A DNA stretch of 64,000 nucleotides. It comes from an uncultured Maricaulis sp. (GTDB lineage: Bacteria; Pseudomonadota; Alphaproteobacteria; Caulobacterales; Maricaulaceae). Position numbers and translations under genes: made by a program. Positions 1 through 11,060 of the stretch are shown one piece after another. The stretch is taken from NCBI RefSeq assembly GCF_947259345.1, contig NZ_CAMYLS010000027.1, forward strand, positions 1-64,000, written 5' to 3'. The first letter of the stretch is position 1, and every line of letters begins with the position of its first letter. Under the pieces are notes generated by a model. It was not told where the DNA came from, made no database searches, and saw only the letters and a list, made by a program, of their open reading frames with translations.

Positions 1-186
1 CACTAAACGACCGACCCCATCTACCTGGCGCATTGGAATCGGGGTGGAGACAGCCCGGGAAAACTCCGCGGACGGGATGTCGGCGATGTCACGTTATTCA
101 AATCAAACCGGTTGACGGCATTGGCCGGCATCCCGTTCCCCCTCCCATCTCTCCGGCGCGACAGCGTGCGGAGCGAAAGACGTGGC

Positions 187-888
187 CTATGCGCCCTTCG
201 GCGCGGGAGTCTTGTCCTTGAACTGGCAGATATCCTCGACCGGGCAGCGCCAGCATTCCGGCTTGCGGGCCTTGCACAGATAGCGGCCATGCAGGATCAG
301 CCAGTGATGGGCGCCCTGCCGAAACTCGTCGGGCATGATTTTTTCGAGACGGAGTTCGACGGCCAGCGGGTCTTTGCCGGGCGCCAGTTTCGTCCGGTTG
401 GAGACCCGGAAAATATGGGTGTCGACGGCAATTGTCGGCACGCCGAAGGCCTCATTCATGACCACATTGGCCGTCTTGCGACCGACGCCCGGTAAGGCTT
501 CCAGTGCTGCCTGATCAGCCGGGACCTCGCCACCATGCTGCTCGATCAGCTGCTGCGAGAGCGCGATGACATTCTTGGCCTTGTTGCGGAAGAGCCCGAT
601 CGTCTTGATCCGGTCGCGGACATGATCCTCGCCCAGGGCAACCATCTTCTCCGGCGTGTCGGCTTCCTGGAAGAGCAGTCTGGTGGCCTTGTTGACCCCG
701 ACATCGGTGGCCTGGGCGGAGAGTGCGACCGCCACCAGGAGCGTGTAGGGATTGGTATAATCCAGCTCGGTCTTTGGATCGGGCCGGTCCTGCGCCAGCC
801 GGGCCATCAGGTCATGCGCCTGTTCGCGATTGAGGCCGCGGGGGGCGCGCTTGGCGCGTTTCTTGGGCTTGGCGGGGCTGGCAGGCAT
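187..888 (-). CDS. nth: Endonuclease III (DNA glycosylase/AP lyase)
   Basis: Base-excision repair enzyme that removes oxidised pyrimidines and cuts the abasic site. The 233-residue product shows the helix-hairpin-helix LPGVGRKTA at about 132-140, with the catalytic lysine at 138, the catalytic aspartate in VDTHI at about 156, and the C-terminal 4Fe-4S cluster cysteines at about 205, 212, 215 and 221 (C-x6-C-x2-C-x5-C). A basic, Pro/Lys-rich N-terminal tail of about 20 residues precedes the core. Family identity is near certain. It lies 20 bp downstream of a LysE-type exporter on the same strand. The 186 bases to its left hold nothing I can support. Confidence 0.97.
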   Translation of the reverse strand: MPASPAKPKKRAKRAPRGLNREQAHDLMARLAQDRPDPKTELDYTNPYTLLVAVALSAQATDVGVNKATRLLFQEADTPEKMVALGEDHVRDRIKTIGLFRNKAKNVIALSQQLIEQHGGEVPADQAALEALPGVGRKTANVVMNEAFGVPTIAVDTHIFRVSNRTKLAPGKDPLAVELRLEKIMPDEFRQGAHHWLILHGRYLCKARKPECWRCPVEDICQFKDKTPAPKGA

Positions 889-908
889 GGTTCGGTCTCC
901 CGAATGGG

Positions 909-1532
909 TCAGGCAGGGCGTGTATCAAGGAACAGCCAAATGGCGATCAAGGCCAGCAGAACGGCCAGTGCGCGCCGGAACAGGCGCGTCCGGTCTGCGT
1001 TCGACAACCAGACAGCCGCTCGGGAAGCCAGCGCGACAATGACAAGATGGATGCCTGTCGCGATGCCGACGGAGATGGCTGTCAGACCGACTGCCTGGGG
1101 CAGGCTGGGCAGGTCGGGCGAGATATAGTCAGGCAGGACGATGAGGTAGAACAGCCCGGCCTTGGGATTGAGCAGATTGATCATCAGCCCGTCGCGAAAA
1201 TGGCGGCGCAAGGAGCCGTCCATGCGGGCAGGCGAGCTTTCCCCGGCACTGCGCCAGCCCTCGATCGCCAGCCAGAGCAGGAAGAGCGTCCCACCATAAC
1301 GCAGCATCTCGAACAGCCAGGGCGATCGGGCGATCAGCGCGGCAAAGCCCAGAGCGGCAAGGAGGCCGAGCAGGGCCAGCCCTGTCGCGACACCCAGGGT
1401 CGCCGCCAGGCCGGCGCGACGGCCACGATCCGCACTCAGCACCGCCAGCCAGGCCATGTTCGGGCCGGGGGTCAGCTCGATCACGATGACGGTGAGGATG
1501 AAGGCGATGAGAGGGCTTGTGGCGGCGTCCAT
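909..1532 (-). CDS. LysE/RhtB-family amino-acid exporter
   Basis: Inner-membrane exporter, 207 residues with about six hydrophobic segments. The N-terminal ELTPGPNMAWL is the LysE/RhtB signature (TPGPN after the first membrane helix), and NLLNPKAGLFYL around residue 120 is the second family hallmark. Members export amino acids or homoserine lactones; the substrate cannot be read from sequence. It is immediately upstream of nth and probably co-transcribed with it, and divergent from the DUF2244 gene. Confidence 0.9.
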   Translation of the reverse strand: MDAATSPLIAFILTVIVIELTPGPNMAWLAVLSADRGRRAGLAATLGVATGLALLGLLAALGFAALIARSPWLFEMLRYGGTLFLLWLAIEGWRSAGESSPARMDGSLRRHFRDGLMINLLNPKAGLFYLIVLPDYISPDLPSLPQAVGLTAISVGIATGIHLVIVALASRAAVWLSNADRTRLFRRALAVLLALIAIWLFLDTRPA

Positions 1533-1618
1533 GGGTCATGGTTAGGCAGAATTGCGCCCGACGTCACCGGGCAAAACGCCGCGTGGAAAATTGTCGGGAC
1601 CGCCCTATCCTGACGCCC

Positions 1619-2182
1619 ATGAGTGGAGTTGTCGAAACCTGGCCCGCCGAGGCCGCGCCGCCGACGCGTCATGACGGACCGGTATTCATGCAGGCTGAGC
1701 TGGCCCCGAACCGCTCCCTGGCCAATCCCGCCTTCATTGCCCTGATGGTGGCGATCAGCGTGATTTCCTTCACTGCCGGGCTTTTTTATCTGAGCCTGGG
1801 CGCCTGGCCGGTCCTGCCCTTCTTCGGGCTGGACGTGTTTCTGGTCTGGCTGGCCTTCAAGATCTCCTATCGCGATGGACGGGCCCGCGAATTCGTCCGG
1901 GTTGATGCGCGCGATATCGAGGTGGTGAGGCAGCATCCGACGGGTCATCGCCGGCGTTATCGTCTGCCCACGGGCTGGGTGAAGCTGAAGCTTTACGACC
2001 CGGACGCCCACCACGCCCAGCTGGCGCTTCATGCGCATGGCCGGGCGCTGGTCCTCGGCCAGTTTCTCAGCCCGTCCGAACGCGGTGAATTCGCGGCCGC
2101 GCTGGGGGCAGCGATCGACCGGGCGCGAAAGGCGCCTCTGCCACCGCAAGAACCGGGTGGAGCTGATCCGGCGAGCGCGTAA
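1619..2182 (+). CDS. DUF2244 integral membrane protein
   Basis: 187-residue protein with two adjacent hydrophobic helices at about 35-75, then a soluble beta-rich C-terminal half with the W-V-K-L and F-L-S-P-S-E-R segments typical of DUF2244 (PF10003). I chose the ATG at 1619 because the reading frame upstream of it is antisense to the exporter start and has no family-like sequence. Function is unknown. In other alphaproteobacteria this family often sits near nth (recalled association). An alkyl-DNA repair gene starts 10 bp downstream, so the two may share a transcript. Confidence 0.85.
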   Translation: MSGVVETWPAEAAPPTRHDGPVFMQAELAPNRSLANPAFIALMVAISVISFTAGLFYLSLGAWPVLPFFGLDVFLVWLAFKISYRDGRAREFVRVDARDIEVVRQHPTGHRRRYRLPTGWVKLKLYDPDAHHAQLALHAHGRALVLGQFLSPSERGEFAAALGAAIDRARKAPLPPQEPGGADPASA

Positions 2183-2192
2183 ACTCGCTCTC

Positions 2193-3041
2193 ATGACAGC
2201 TGATATCTACACTCTCGACGCTTCCTCCCGCGATTATGACCGTATCGCCGGTGCGCTCGCCTATCTGGGTGATAATTGGCGTGATCATCCCGATCTCGAC
2301 CGGGCCGCGAAAGCGGCGGGCCTCTCGCCGCACCATTTCCAGCGGGTGTTCACGCGCTGGGTCGGAGTCTCACCGAAGAAATTCGTCGGTGCCCTCGCTC
2401 ATGATGCGGCTCGAGAAGCCATTGATGACGGGGCTTGCGTGCTCGACGCGGCTTACGAGGCGGGCCTGTCCGGACCGGGGCGTCTGCACGACCTTTTCAT
2501 TGCCCATGAAGCCATCACGCCGGGCGATGCCCGCCGCCGTGGCGCTGGTTTGCAATTCCATTGGGGCGTGGCGCCCTCGCCCTTCGGTGATGCCGTCCTG
2601 CTGATCGCGCCGCGCGGCCTTTCGGCGATGGCCTTTGCCGATCCGGATGTGGAGCGAGGGTTTGCCGATCTTGAGGCGCGTTACCCGGCAGCCGCGTATC
2701 AACGCGACGACACGCTTGCCCGGCACTGGGCCGAGCGTATCTTTGCGCCTGGCAGTGCCGAAAAACTGCCCCTCGCGCTCTACGGAACCCCCTGGCAGCG
2801 CCAGGTGTGGCGGGCTTTGCTGACCCTGAAACCGGGCGAGACGACGAGCTATAAATCGATTGCCGAGCAGGTGGATTCGCCCAAGGCGTCCCGCGCGGTC
2901 GGGGCGGCGGTTGGCGCCAATCCGGTTTCCTGGCTCATCCCGTGCCACCGCGTCCTGGCCTCGAACGGCAAGCTGACCGGCTATCACTGGGGTGTGGAAC
3001 GCAAGCGCGCCATGCTCGCCTATGAGGCTGCGAGGCGTTAG
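2193..3041 (+). CDS. Ada-like protein: AraC HTH plus O6-methylguanine-DNA methyltransferase
   Basis: Suicidal repair protein that moves O6-alkyl groups from guanine to its own cysteine. The 282-residue product has an AraC-type HTH at about 25-105 (AAKAAGLSPHHFQRVF then a second HTH) and a C-terminal MGMT domain with active site PCHRV, cysteine 251, and the Arg-finger/Asn region before it. The N-terminal zinc methylphosphotriester domain of Ada (four cysteines) is absent, so the HTH cannot be switched by the classical Ada mechanism. Start: the ATG at 2193, because the upstream frame overlaps DUF2244. It follows DUF2244 by 10 bp. Confidence 0.92.
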   Translation: MTADIYTLDASSRDYDRIAGALAYLGDNWRDHPDLDRAAKAAGLSPHHFQRVFTRWVGVSPKKFVGALAHDAAREAIDDGACVLDAAYEAGLSGPGRLHDLFIAHEAITPGDARRRGAGLQFHWGVAPSPFGDAVLLIAPRGLSAMAFADPDVERGFADLEARYPAAAYQRDDTLARHWAERIFAPGSAEKLPLALYGTPWQRQVWRALLTLKPGETTSYKSIAEQVDSPKASRAVGAAVGANPVSWLIPCHRVLASNGKLTGYHWGVERKRAMLAYEAARR

Positions 3042-3050
3042 ATTGCAGCC

Positions 3051-3617
3051 ATGAGCAATCCATTTCTCTATGCGGCTGCCGCGGCGCTGATTGCGGCCGC
3101 GGCCTTCTTTCTCAGCTGGTTGGCAGCGCGTCGTTCACTGATGGAAGATGCGCGCTCGGAATATGCCGAGCGTTGCGAGAGCAAGCCGGCGACGATCAAG
3201 GGCGTGGATGAGCGGACGTTCGAGCGCCTCTATGTCTCGGCCCACGAGCCGCGAGGCGCGCTTTATATCGCGCTGGCACTGGTCGTGGCCGTGGTGATCA
3301 CGCCGCCGGCCGGGATCGGGCTGATCGCGCTCTGGCCCTATATCGTCATGCTGCTCGATGGCGGGCCTTGGTATGATGTCGGCTACTATCCGTGGATGTT
3401 CTACATGTTCTTCGGCCTGTGCGGCTGCTGGGCCTTCGCCGGTGCCGTCGTGGCCCGCATCCACCATGCCCGCACGCCGGAGAATTTCCATCCGGCTCTG
3501 GCCCGTGCCCGCGGCGAGCCGCTGGATGATGTTGTCATTCCGCGCAAACGCCCCAAATGGGCCGTGAAAGCCTTGTCCGGTTCGTCCTCCGATACCGCGA
3601 CGCCGAACGACAACTGA
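3051..3617 (+). CDS. Predicted inner-membrane protein of unknown function
   Basis: 188 residues. An N-terminal hydrophobic helix (about 5-25) is followed by a charged segment, two more membrane helices (about 72-100 and 115-140) and a basic cytoplasmic tail. No family signature is recognised. It starts 9 bp after the Ada-like gene and ends 16 bp before gloA, so it probably shares their transcript. Confidence 0.75.
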   Translation: MSNPFLYAAAAALIAAAAFFLSWLAARRSLMEDARSEYAERCESKPATIKGVDERTFERLYVSAHEPRGALYIALALVVAVVITPPAGIGLIALWPYIVMLLDGGPWYDVGYYPWMFYMFFGLCGCWAFAGAVVARIHHARTPENFHPALARARGEPLDDVVIPRKRPKWAVKALSGSSSDTATPNDN

Positions 3618-3633
3618 CGACCAGGGGAATATC

Positions 3634-4092
3634 ATGCGCTATCTGCACACCATGGTCCGGGTTTCGGACCTGGACGCCAGCCTCCGCTTCTATAGCGAGG
3701 GACTCGGCCTGACCGAGATCAGCCGCTTCGACAGCGAAAAGGGCCGCTTCACCCTGATCTTTCTGGCCACGCCGGAAGATGTCGCGGCTGCCGGTTATGA
3801 AGGCGGCAAGATTCCCGAGGGCCTGCCCTGCGTCGAGCTGACCCACAACTGGGACCCGGAAACCTATCAGGGCGGCCGGAATTTCGGCCATCTCGCCTAT
3901 CGCATGGATAATGTCTACGACACCTGCCAGCGCCTGATGGATATGGGCTACACGATCAACCGCCCACCCCGTGACGGCCATATGGCCTTCGTCCGGTCCC
4001 CGGACGGTATCTCGGTCGAACTCCTCCAGCGCGGCGACAATCTCCCGGCGCAAGAGCCCTGGGCGTCGATGGAGAATACCGGCAGCTGGTAG
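3634..4092 (+). CDS. gloA: Lactoylglutathione lyase (glyoxalase I)
   Basis: Converts the methylglyoxal-glutathione hemithioacetal to S-lactoylglutathione. The 152-residue vicinal-oxygen-chelate protein shows the four metal ligands at the expected places: His5, Glu68 in VELTHNWD, His86 in FGHLAY and Glu129 in ISVELLQ. Length is slightly above E. coli GloA (135). A ribosome-binding site (accaggggaat) precedes the ATG. It is last in a co-directional run starting at DUF2244, and convergent with the WYL regulator 7 bp away. Confidence 0.95.
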   Translation: MRYLHTMVRVSDLDASLRFYSEGLGLTEISRFDSEKGRFTLIFLATPEDVAAAGYEGGKIPEGLPCVELTHNWDPETYQGGRNFGHLAYRMDNVYDTCQRLMDMGYTINRPPRDGHMAFVRSPDGISVELLQRGDNLPAQEPWASMENTGSW

Positions 4093-4099
4093 GTCCGAC

Positions 4100-4774
4100 T
4101 CAGGCCGCCCGGCGCATGTCCTCGTAGCGCTTTCCGGGCTCGTCCTCGAAGCTTTCGGCCAGCACGGTCAGGCGTTCCACGCGATCGGTGCGGAAATGGC
4201 GAAAGTCATTGCGCAGCTCACACCAGGCCGAAAGCAGCCAGACGCGGCCGAAACAGGTCAGCGCCAGCGGGCGGATGACGCGCTGTGTCGTATCGTCAGC
4301 CAAGGATTGGTAGCGTACTCGCAGCTTGCGCTTGTTGGCGATGGCATTGCGGACCGGGCCAAAGGCTTCCGGACGAACAGTCTCGTCAAGGAAAGCGGCG
4401 AAGAGCGGGACATTGCGCAAGCGCTCGCGGTGGGTCTCCGGCAAGGCGTGCTCGATCTTGGCGAGCGCTTCATTGGCGGCCGAGGCGAGATTCTTGTCGC
4501 CGGTAGCCTTGACGAGGCGCGCGCCGAGGGCGAGGGCGTCGAGTTGTTCGAAGGAGAAGGTCAACGGTGGCAGGTCAAAGCCGGGTCGCAGGACATAGCC
4601 GACCCCGGCTTCGCCATCTATGGGCGCACCGGACCCGATCAGGTGAGCGATGTCGCGATAGATTGTGCGTTCGGAAACTTCGAACTTGTGACCCATCTCA
4701 TGGGCCGTGACGGCGCCGGGCGCGGCTTCCCGCAGGGCCTGGACAATGCGGATGAGACGTTCGGCGCGGCGCAC
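4100..4774 (-). CDS. YafY-type HTH/WYL-domain transcriptional regulator
   Basis: DNA-binding regulator of the DeoR-HTH plus WYL class; WYL domains sense nucleic-acid or small-molecule ligands. An N-terminal winged HTH (EMGHKFEVSERTIYRDI) and a C-terminal WYL-like beta domain (about 135-215, LRVRYQSL...RPLAL) are visible. Two in-frame GTG codons compete as the start. The one at 4774 is preferred because AGGAGG ends 5 nt upstream; the other, at 4780, directly abuts it. No target is adjacent except dapB, which is co-directional and 130 bp upstream. Confidence 0.85.
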   Translation of the reverse strand: MRRAERLIRIVQALREAAPGAVTAHEMGHKFEVSERTIYRDIAHLIGSGAPIDGEAGVGYVLRPGFDLPPLTFSFEQLDALALGARLVKATGDKNLASAANEALAKIEHALPETHRERLRNVPLFAAFLDETVRPEAFGPVRNAIANKRKLRVRYQSLADDTTQRVIRPLALTCFGRVWLLSAWCELRNDFRHFRTDRVERLTVLAESFEDEPGKRYEDMRRAA

Positions 4775-4779
4775 TGACA

Positions 4780-4785
4780 CCTCCT
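4780..4785 (-). promoter_or_regulatory. Ribosome-binding site deciding the WYL regulator start
   Basis: Perfect AGGAGG on the minus strand, 5 nt before the GTG at 4774. It directly abuts an alternative in-frame GTG at 4780 and so argues for the shorter protein. Confidence 0.6.
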
Positions 4786-4904
4786 GTAAAACGCGATGGC
4801 GGGATGATGTCAGGGTTTGTGGTATGCGGCAAGTCGCAACGTTTCACGTGCAACACCTCGGCCCGGCGTTCCAATTGGCATGAAGTGTCAGGATGGACGC
4901 GAGC

Positions 4905-5726
4905 TTATCCGACAATATCCTGCATGGAGTAGCGCCCGTTGGCACGACCCTCGCCGTTATTGGTCATCCAACGAATGGCTTCGAGTGCGCCACGCGCAAA
5001 AATCGCGCGATCGAGCGCCCGGTGCGAAATGGTGATTTCCTCGAGCTCTGCGAGATAGCGCACCGCGTGCTCGCCTACGACGGATCCGCCGCGACTGACC
5101 GCGAAGCCGATCGAGCCGGATTGGCGGGGTCCGGTCGTGCCTTCGCGGCTCCAGGTCGCAATGTCTTCCAGACGCTCACCGCGCGCGTCCGCCGCTGCCC
5201 GGGCCAGCATGATGGCGGTTCCGGAGGGTGCGTCGGCCTTGCGCTTGTGATGGGTTTCATGGACCTCGATATCCCATTCCGTTGCCGGCAGGCGCGCGGC
5301 TTGGCGGACAAGCGCTTCCGTGACGGCAACCCCAAGCGAAAAATTGCCGGCAGCGAGGAGCGGGATCTTGTCGGCGCAGACGGCTAGGCGGGCCTCTTGA
5401 TCCCGATTGAAGCCGGTGACGCCGGTAATCAGACCTGGTCCACCAAGGCTGGCCAGGCGTTCCGCGGCGGCGACGGTCATGGCTGGCAAGCTGGCATCGA
5501 TCACGATATCGGCCTCGTGCACCGCATGTTCCAGTGCGGTCTCGCCGATACAGCCGATCGGCTCACGATCCAGCCAGCTTCCAATATCGACGCCACAGGC
5601 GGGCGATTCCGAACGGACGACAGCGCCAGCAAGACTGAATTCGGGCGAGTCGAGCAATGCGCGGCAGATGGCGCTGCCCAGACGACCGGTCGGGCCGAGC
5701 ACGGTGACGCGAATGGGTGAGGTCAA
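4905..5726 (-). CDS. dapB: 4-hydroxy-tetrahydrodipicolinate reductase
   Basis: Lysine/diaminopimelate pathway enzyme that reduces HTPA to tetrahydrodipicolinate with NAD(P)H, supplying peptidoglycan precursors. 273 residues. The Rossmann motif GPTGRLG (11-17) replaces the usual GxxGRMG, and the signature EVHETHHKRKADAPSGTA carries catalytic His159 and Lys163. Its start overlaps the stop of the upstream membrane-protein gene by 4 nt (ATGA), so the two are probably translationally coupled. Confidence 0.96.
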   Translation of the reverse strand: MTSPIRVTVLGPTGRLGSAICRALLDSPEFSLAGAVVRSESPACGVDIGSWLDREPIGCIGETALEHAVHEADIVIDASLPAMTVAAAERLASLGGPGLITGVTGFNRDQEARLAVCADKIPLLAAGNFSLGVAVTEALVRQAARLPATEWDIEVHETHHKRKADAPSGTAIMLARAAADARGERLEDIATWSREGTTGPRQSGSIGFAVSRGGSVVGEHAVRYLAELEEITISHRALDRAIFARGALEAIRWMTNNGEGRANGRYSMQDIVG

Positions 5727-6850
5727 ACCGGAGTTCCTGTGACGAGCTGGTCGGCAATCTTTTCAAAGATATAGGAGCCGAGGATGGGGAGAAGCGGGAG
5801 CAGGATATAGAGCGAGAAGCGCGTCGTCACGCCACTGGAAACGGGCCATTCCGAGCGATTATCGATCCAGACTTCATAATCGGTCAGTCCGGCGAGGGCA
5901 GAGGCGGCTTCGGCATCACCGGCCAGGGCGCGATCACGAACCCGGTCCATCTCGGCATGGATGCGGGTCAGCTCGGCATGTTTCGCGGCGCAAATCTTCT
6001 TGTGGACCGGGTGCACGGCACTGGTAAGCAGGAAAAGCCCACCCAGAACAGACACGGCGACCACCGGCACGGTCATCCAGAGTTGGCTGGCGTCGAAGAT
6101 TTGCTGTGGGTTGTTCGGGTTTATCAGGAAAAGCAGGAGGATCGCCGCCATGATCATCCAGGAGCGTGCGGCTTTAAGGCCGATCCGCCCAAACACGGCA
6201 AGCCGGTCCAGATGGAAGAGATCGACATCCAGATGGCCCCGGATCAGGGCCTTGAGGGCGCCGCTTTCGCGCGCGATGTCAACGCCGGCCCGAAACCCGA
6301 TTCCGTAGAGCAGGGGTGAGATCACCAGAAACCAGAGACCGACCGAGTTGACGTAGCCGCCAAGGGTGAAGTCGCCCGAAAGCATCATGAAGGCATTGAA
6401 GGCAAGGCCAGCGAAGGCTCCGACGGCAAACATGACGAGGTATTGCCGGCGCCAGCGGTCCGGAATGCCGGCATTGAGTGCTTCGACCTCGATTGCGCCG
6501 CTGGGTGACAGAGCGGCGATGAGCGGCACTCTTTCCCTTGCCCACATATGGCGACCGGACTCGGTGAAGGCCGTGCCCGCAGTGAAGATGAGGGAGAGAA
6601 CAAGTGCGATCCAGGCGACCTGGGTCATGACCAGCTCGCCCGTCTCGCTGGCTTCAAAGATCGGAGGTCGCTCGGTCAGCGTCGCAACCGCGAGATAGAA
6701 ACCGTAGACGATGATCAGGATCAGCGCGGAGGTGCCCACAAACCCCAAGGGTGACAGGGCGTAAAAGCGCACTTCAGCGGGCTGAAAGTGACCGGGTAGC
6801 GTCTTGGGAGGCTCCGGCGCGACATGGGAAGGGGCAGGCGACTGGCTCAT
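5723..6850 (-). CDS. Polytopic membrane protein of unknown function
   Basis: 375 residues with about seven hydrophobic segments (about 32-55, 74-95, 135-160, 168-190, 232-250, 258-280 and 350-368) and a cytoplasmic-looking coiled stretch at about 290-320. I recognise no family. It is coupled to dapB by an ATGA overlap, but nothing in the sequence ties it to lysine synthesis. dnaJ ends 74 bp upstream on the same strand, so read-through from the chaperone operon is possible. Confidence 0.75.
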   Translation of the reverse strand: MSQSPAPSHVAPEPPKTLPGHFQPAEVRFYALSPLGFVGTSALILIIVYGFYLAVATLTERPPIFEASETGELVMTQVAWIALVLSLIFTAGTAFTESGRHMWARERVPLIAALSPSGAIEVEALNAGIPDRWRRQYLVMFAVGAFAGLAFNAFMMLSGDFTLGGYVNSVGLWFLVISPLLYGIGFRAGVDIARESGALKALIRGHLDVDLFHLDRLAVFGRIGLKAARSWMIMAAILLLFLINPNNPQQIFDASQLWMTVPVVAVSVLGGLFLLTSAVHPVHKKICAAKHAELTRIHAEMDRVRDRALAGDAEAASALAGLTDYEVWIDNRSEWPVSSGVTTRFSLYILLPLLPILGSYIFEKIADQLVTGTPV

Positions 6851-6924
6851 ATCCAGATTGGTAAGCCGTTCCGCCGCGACCTGTCATCCCATTCCGAATG
6901 GTTTCGGCTCACATCCGATTTGGA

Positions 6925-8115
6925 TCAGCCGGCATTCGGGCGACCGTCATCCGTGGTGACCTCGTCCCAGAACTGCTTGACCTTGTTAAAGAAACCGGTG
7001 CTGTCTGGATTGCAGCTCTCGCCGGAAAGGTCGCAGAATTCCTTGAGGAGCTCTTTCTGGCGGTCGCACAGATTGCGCGGGGTTTCCACGAAAAGCTCGA
7101 CGATCATGTCGCCGCGCGGGCCGCCGCGGAGTCTCGGCATGCCCTTGCCGCGCATGCGCATGCGTTTGCCGGTTTGGGCGCCTTCGGCGATTTTCATTTC
7201 GGCCTTGCCGCCTTCGATGGTCGGGACCTGGATGGTGCAGCCCAGGGCTGCCTGGACCATGGAGGCCGGGGTCCGGCAATAGAGATTGGGTCCGTCGCGC
7301 TCGAAAATCTCGTGCGGTTTCACGGAAATGAAGATGTATAGATCGCCCCGCGGGCCGCCACGCGCCCCCGCTTCGCCTTCACCGGCCAGACGGATGCGTG
7401 TGCCGTCCTCGACGCCAGCCGGCACCGTGACGTTGAGGGTGCGGGTCTTGCGAACACGTCCAACACCATCACAGTCCTGGCAGGGTGTTTTCACATACTG
7501 ACCGCGACCGCCGCATTGCGGGCAGGTCTGCTCCATGGTGAAGAAGCCTTGCGAGCGACGGATCCGGCCCGCGCCCTGACAGGTGCCGCAGGTATCCAGC
7601 TCCGTGCCCGGCTCATTGCCCTGCCCGTCACAGCGCTCGCAGTGCATCGCGGTGGGAACCTTGATGGTCTCGTCGGCGCCATTGAAGGCGTCTTCCAGCG
7701 AGATCTCCATGTCGTAGCGCAGATCGGCGCCGCGAGCCGGGCCGGAATGGCCTCGGCCGCCACGTCGGCCACCCATGCCGCCGCCCATATTGAAGGCTTC
7801 GCCAAAGACCTGTTCGAAAATATCGGCAAAATCGGCAGCACCGCCGCCGCCACCGCCGAACGGCCCCTGGCCGCCGCCCATGCCGCCTTGTTCAAACGCG
7901 GCATGGCCCATGCGATCATAGGCGGCGCGCTTGTTCGGGTCGGAGAGGACCGACCAGGCCTCGCCCACTTCCTTGAACTTCGCTTCGGCCTCGGCATCGC
8001 CGGGATTGCGGTCCGGGTGGAATTTCATGGCCTGTTTGCGATAGGCGCTCTTCAGCGCCTTTTCGTCGGCGCCTTTCTCGACACCCAGGACTTCATAGAA
8101 ATCACGCTTGCTCAT
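6925..8115 (-). CDS. dnaJ: Chaperone DnaJ
   Basis: DnaK co-chaperone that delivers substrates and stimulates ATP hydrolysis. The 396-residue type I DnaJ has an N-terminal J domain with HPD (FHPDRNP), a long Gly/Phe-rich linker with GGGGG runs, the zinc domain with four CxxCxGxG repeats ([32 protein letters not shown]), and the C-terminal substrate domains. The start is the ATG at 8115; the in-frame GTG one codon upstream is less likely. That ATG overlaps the TGA of the FkbM methyltransferase by one base (TGATG), which implies coupled translation. Confidence 0.97.
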   Translation of the reverse strand: MSKRDFYEVLGVEKGADEKALKSAYRKQAMKFHPDRNPGDAEAEAKFKEVGEAWSVLSDPNKRAAYDRMGHAAFEQGGMGGGQGPFGGGGGGAADFADIFEQVFGEAFNMGGGMGGRRGGRGHSGPARGADLRYDMEISLEDAFNGADETIKVPTAMHCERCDGQGNEPGTELDTCGTCQGAGRIRRSQGFFTMEQTCPQCGGRGQYVKTPCQDCDGVGRVRKTRTLNVTVPAGVEDGTRIRLAGEGEAGARGGPRGDLYIFISVKPHEIFERDGPNLYCRTPASMVQAALGCTIQVPTIEGGKAEMKIAEGAQTGKRMRMRGKGMPRLRGGPRGDMIVELFVETPRNLCDRQKELLKEFCDLSGESCNPDSTGFFNKVKQFWDEVTTDDGRPNAG

Positions 8116-8981
8116 CACTGTTCACCTGTCGGCAGAACCAGAACCGCGTTCTGCCGCATTTGCTGGGCCACTGTGTAGCCGTGTTCAAGACAGAGACCGG
8201 CGGCGCCTTCGGTGATGGCGGCTTCATGCCGGGTCTCCAATAGGATCATGGTTGGCCACAAGCTCCGGGGAGCCTCGGCGAAGAAAGCTTTCAGGACCGG
8301 GGCTTCATAGCCCTCAATGTCCATTTTCATGACGTCGACGCAGTCGGCTCCGGCCTCAGCGAGGGCCGCCTCGAGCGGTCGCAGACGGATCGCGTCGCCG
8401 GTCTCGCTGGCCGAAGCGACATGGACTTCGCCGCGATTGGTCCCAGATTGCACCATGGCCCCCTCACCTTCCTCGGCGCCGAGTGCGTAAGGCAGGACGG
8501 TCACGCTATGGGCTTCCGAAACGGCGAGATTAAATTCAAGCCGGCGCCGGTTCTCGATATCAGGTTCGATGGCGATCGCCTTGATGCAACGACACTGCAC
8601 CGCGGCGTCTGCCAGAACGGAAAGCGTGTAGAGGCCGGCATTGGCTCCGGCATCGACAAAGACAAAGTCGTCATCGATCGGCTTGGCCGCCATGGCTTCA
8701 CGAATGGCACGGCGTTCGGCGCTGTCCCAGCTCATCGAGCCGGCGAAGACACGCTTCTCGCAGCGATTGTCGCGCAGGTGCACGCGCGCAAACTGGCCAG
8801 GGAAGACTTCGATATCTGCGATCTCTCGACCGCCGGACATCAGCGCCCGCCTGACAACAGATTCCGCACTGCGCCGCAGGGCATCGCCCGGCATCGCCAT
8901 GGGCAGGCGGCGGACGCGCTCGGCGAGGGGCGAAAGAGCGAAAGCTCCAAATGGAGCGGTCAGGGGGTCAGGACGGGTCAT
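8115..8981 (-). CDS. FkbM-family SAM-dependent methyltransferase
   Basis: 288-residue FkbM-type methyltransferase. The SAM-binding motif I is [11 protein letters not shown], followed by the acidic IEPD and the family signature MKMDIEGYE near residue 220. FkbM enzymes usually O-methylate sugars or polyketides; the substrate here is unknown. Context is the unusual part: it lies between dnaK (57 bp upstream, with a strong hairpin in the gap) and dnaJ (1-nt overlap), where most bacteria have nothing. Base use looks like its neighbours. Confidence 0.88.
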   Translation of the reverse strand: MTRPDPLTAPFGAFALSPLAERVRRLPMAMPGDALRRSAESVVRRALMSGGREIADIEVFPGQFARVHLRDNRCEKRVFAGSMSWDSAERRAIREAMAAKPIDDDFVFVDAGANAGLYTLSVLADAAVQCRCIKAIAIEPDIENRRRLEFNLAVSEAHSVTVLPYALGAEEGEGAMVQSGTNRGEVHVASASETGDAIRLRPLEAALAEAGADCVDVMKMDIEGYEAPVLKAFFAEAPRSLWPTMILLETRHEAAITEGAAGLCLEHGYTVAQQMRQNAVLVLPTGEQ

Positions 8982-9001
8982 GGTCAGGCTCGAAAGGTGA
9001 G

Positions 9002-9026
9002 CCGGGAGGGCAATGGGCCCTCCCGG
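9002..9026 (-). terminator. Intercistronic hairpin after dnaK
   Basis: Perfect 10-bp inverted repeat CCGGGAGGGC / GCCCTCCCGG with a 5-nt loop, 12 bp past the dnaK stop. No U-run follows on the minus strand (ctcacctttcg). It is therefore more likely a partial terminator or mRNA-processing/stability element that sets DnaK above FkbM/DnaJ than a full terminator. Confidence 0.6.
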
Positions 9027-9038
9027 TCAAACCGGACC

Positions 9039-10949
<1,911 letters not shown>

Positions 10950-11060
10950 TGATCGTCTCTCCGTTTTTTCCAAGCGGGACCCGTCCGGCGAATGTGCGGC
11001 CTTCGAAAGAAGCACCCCACACCCCGCTGACTGCCCCCTTCGGGATCGTCATTGATGATA

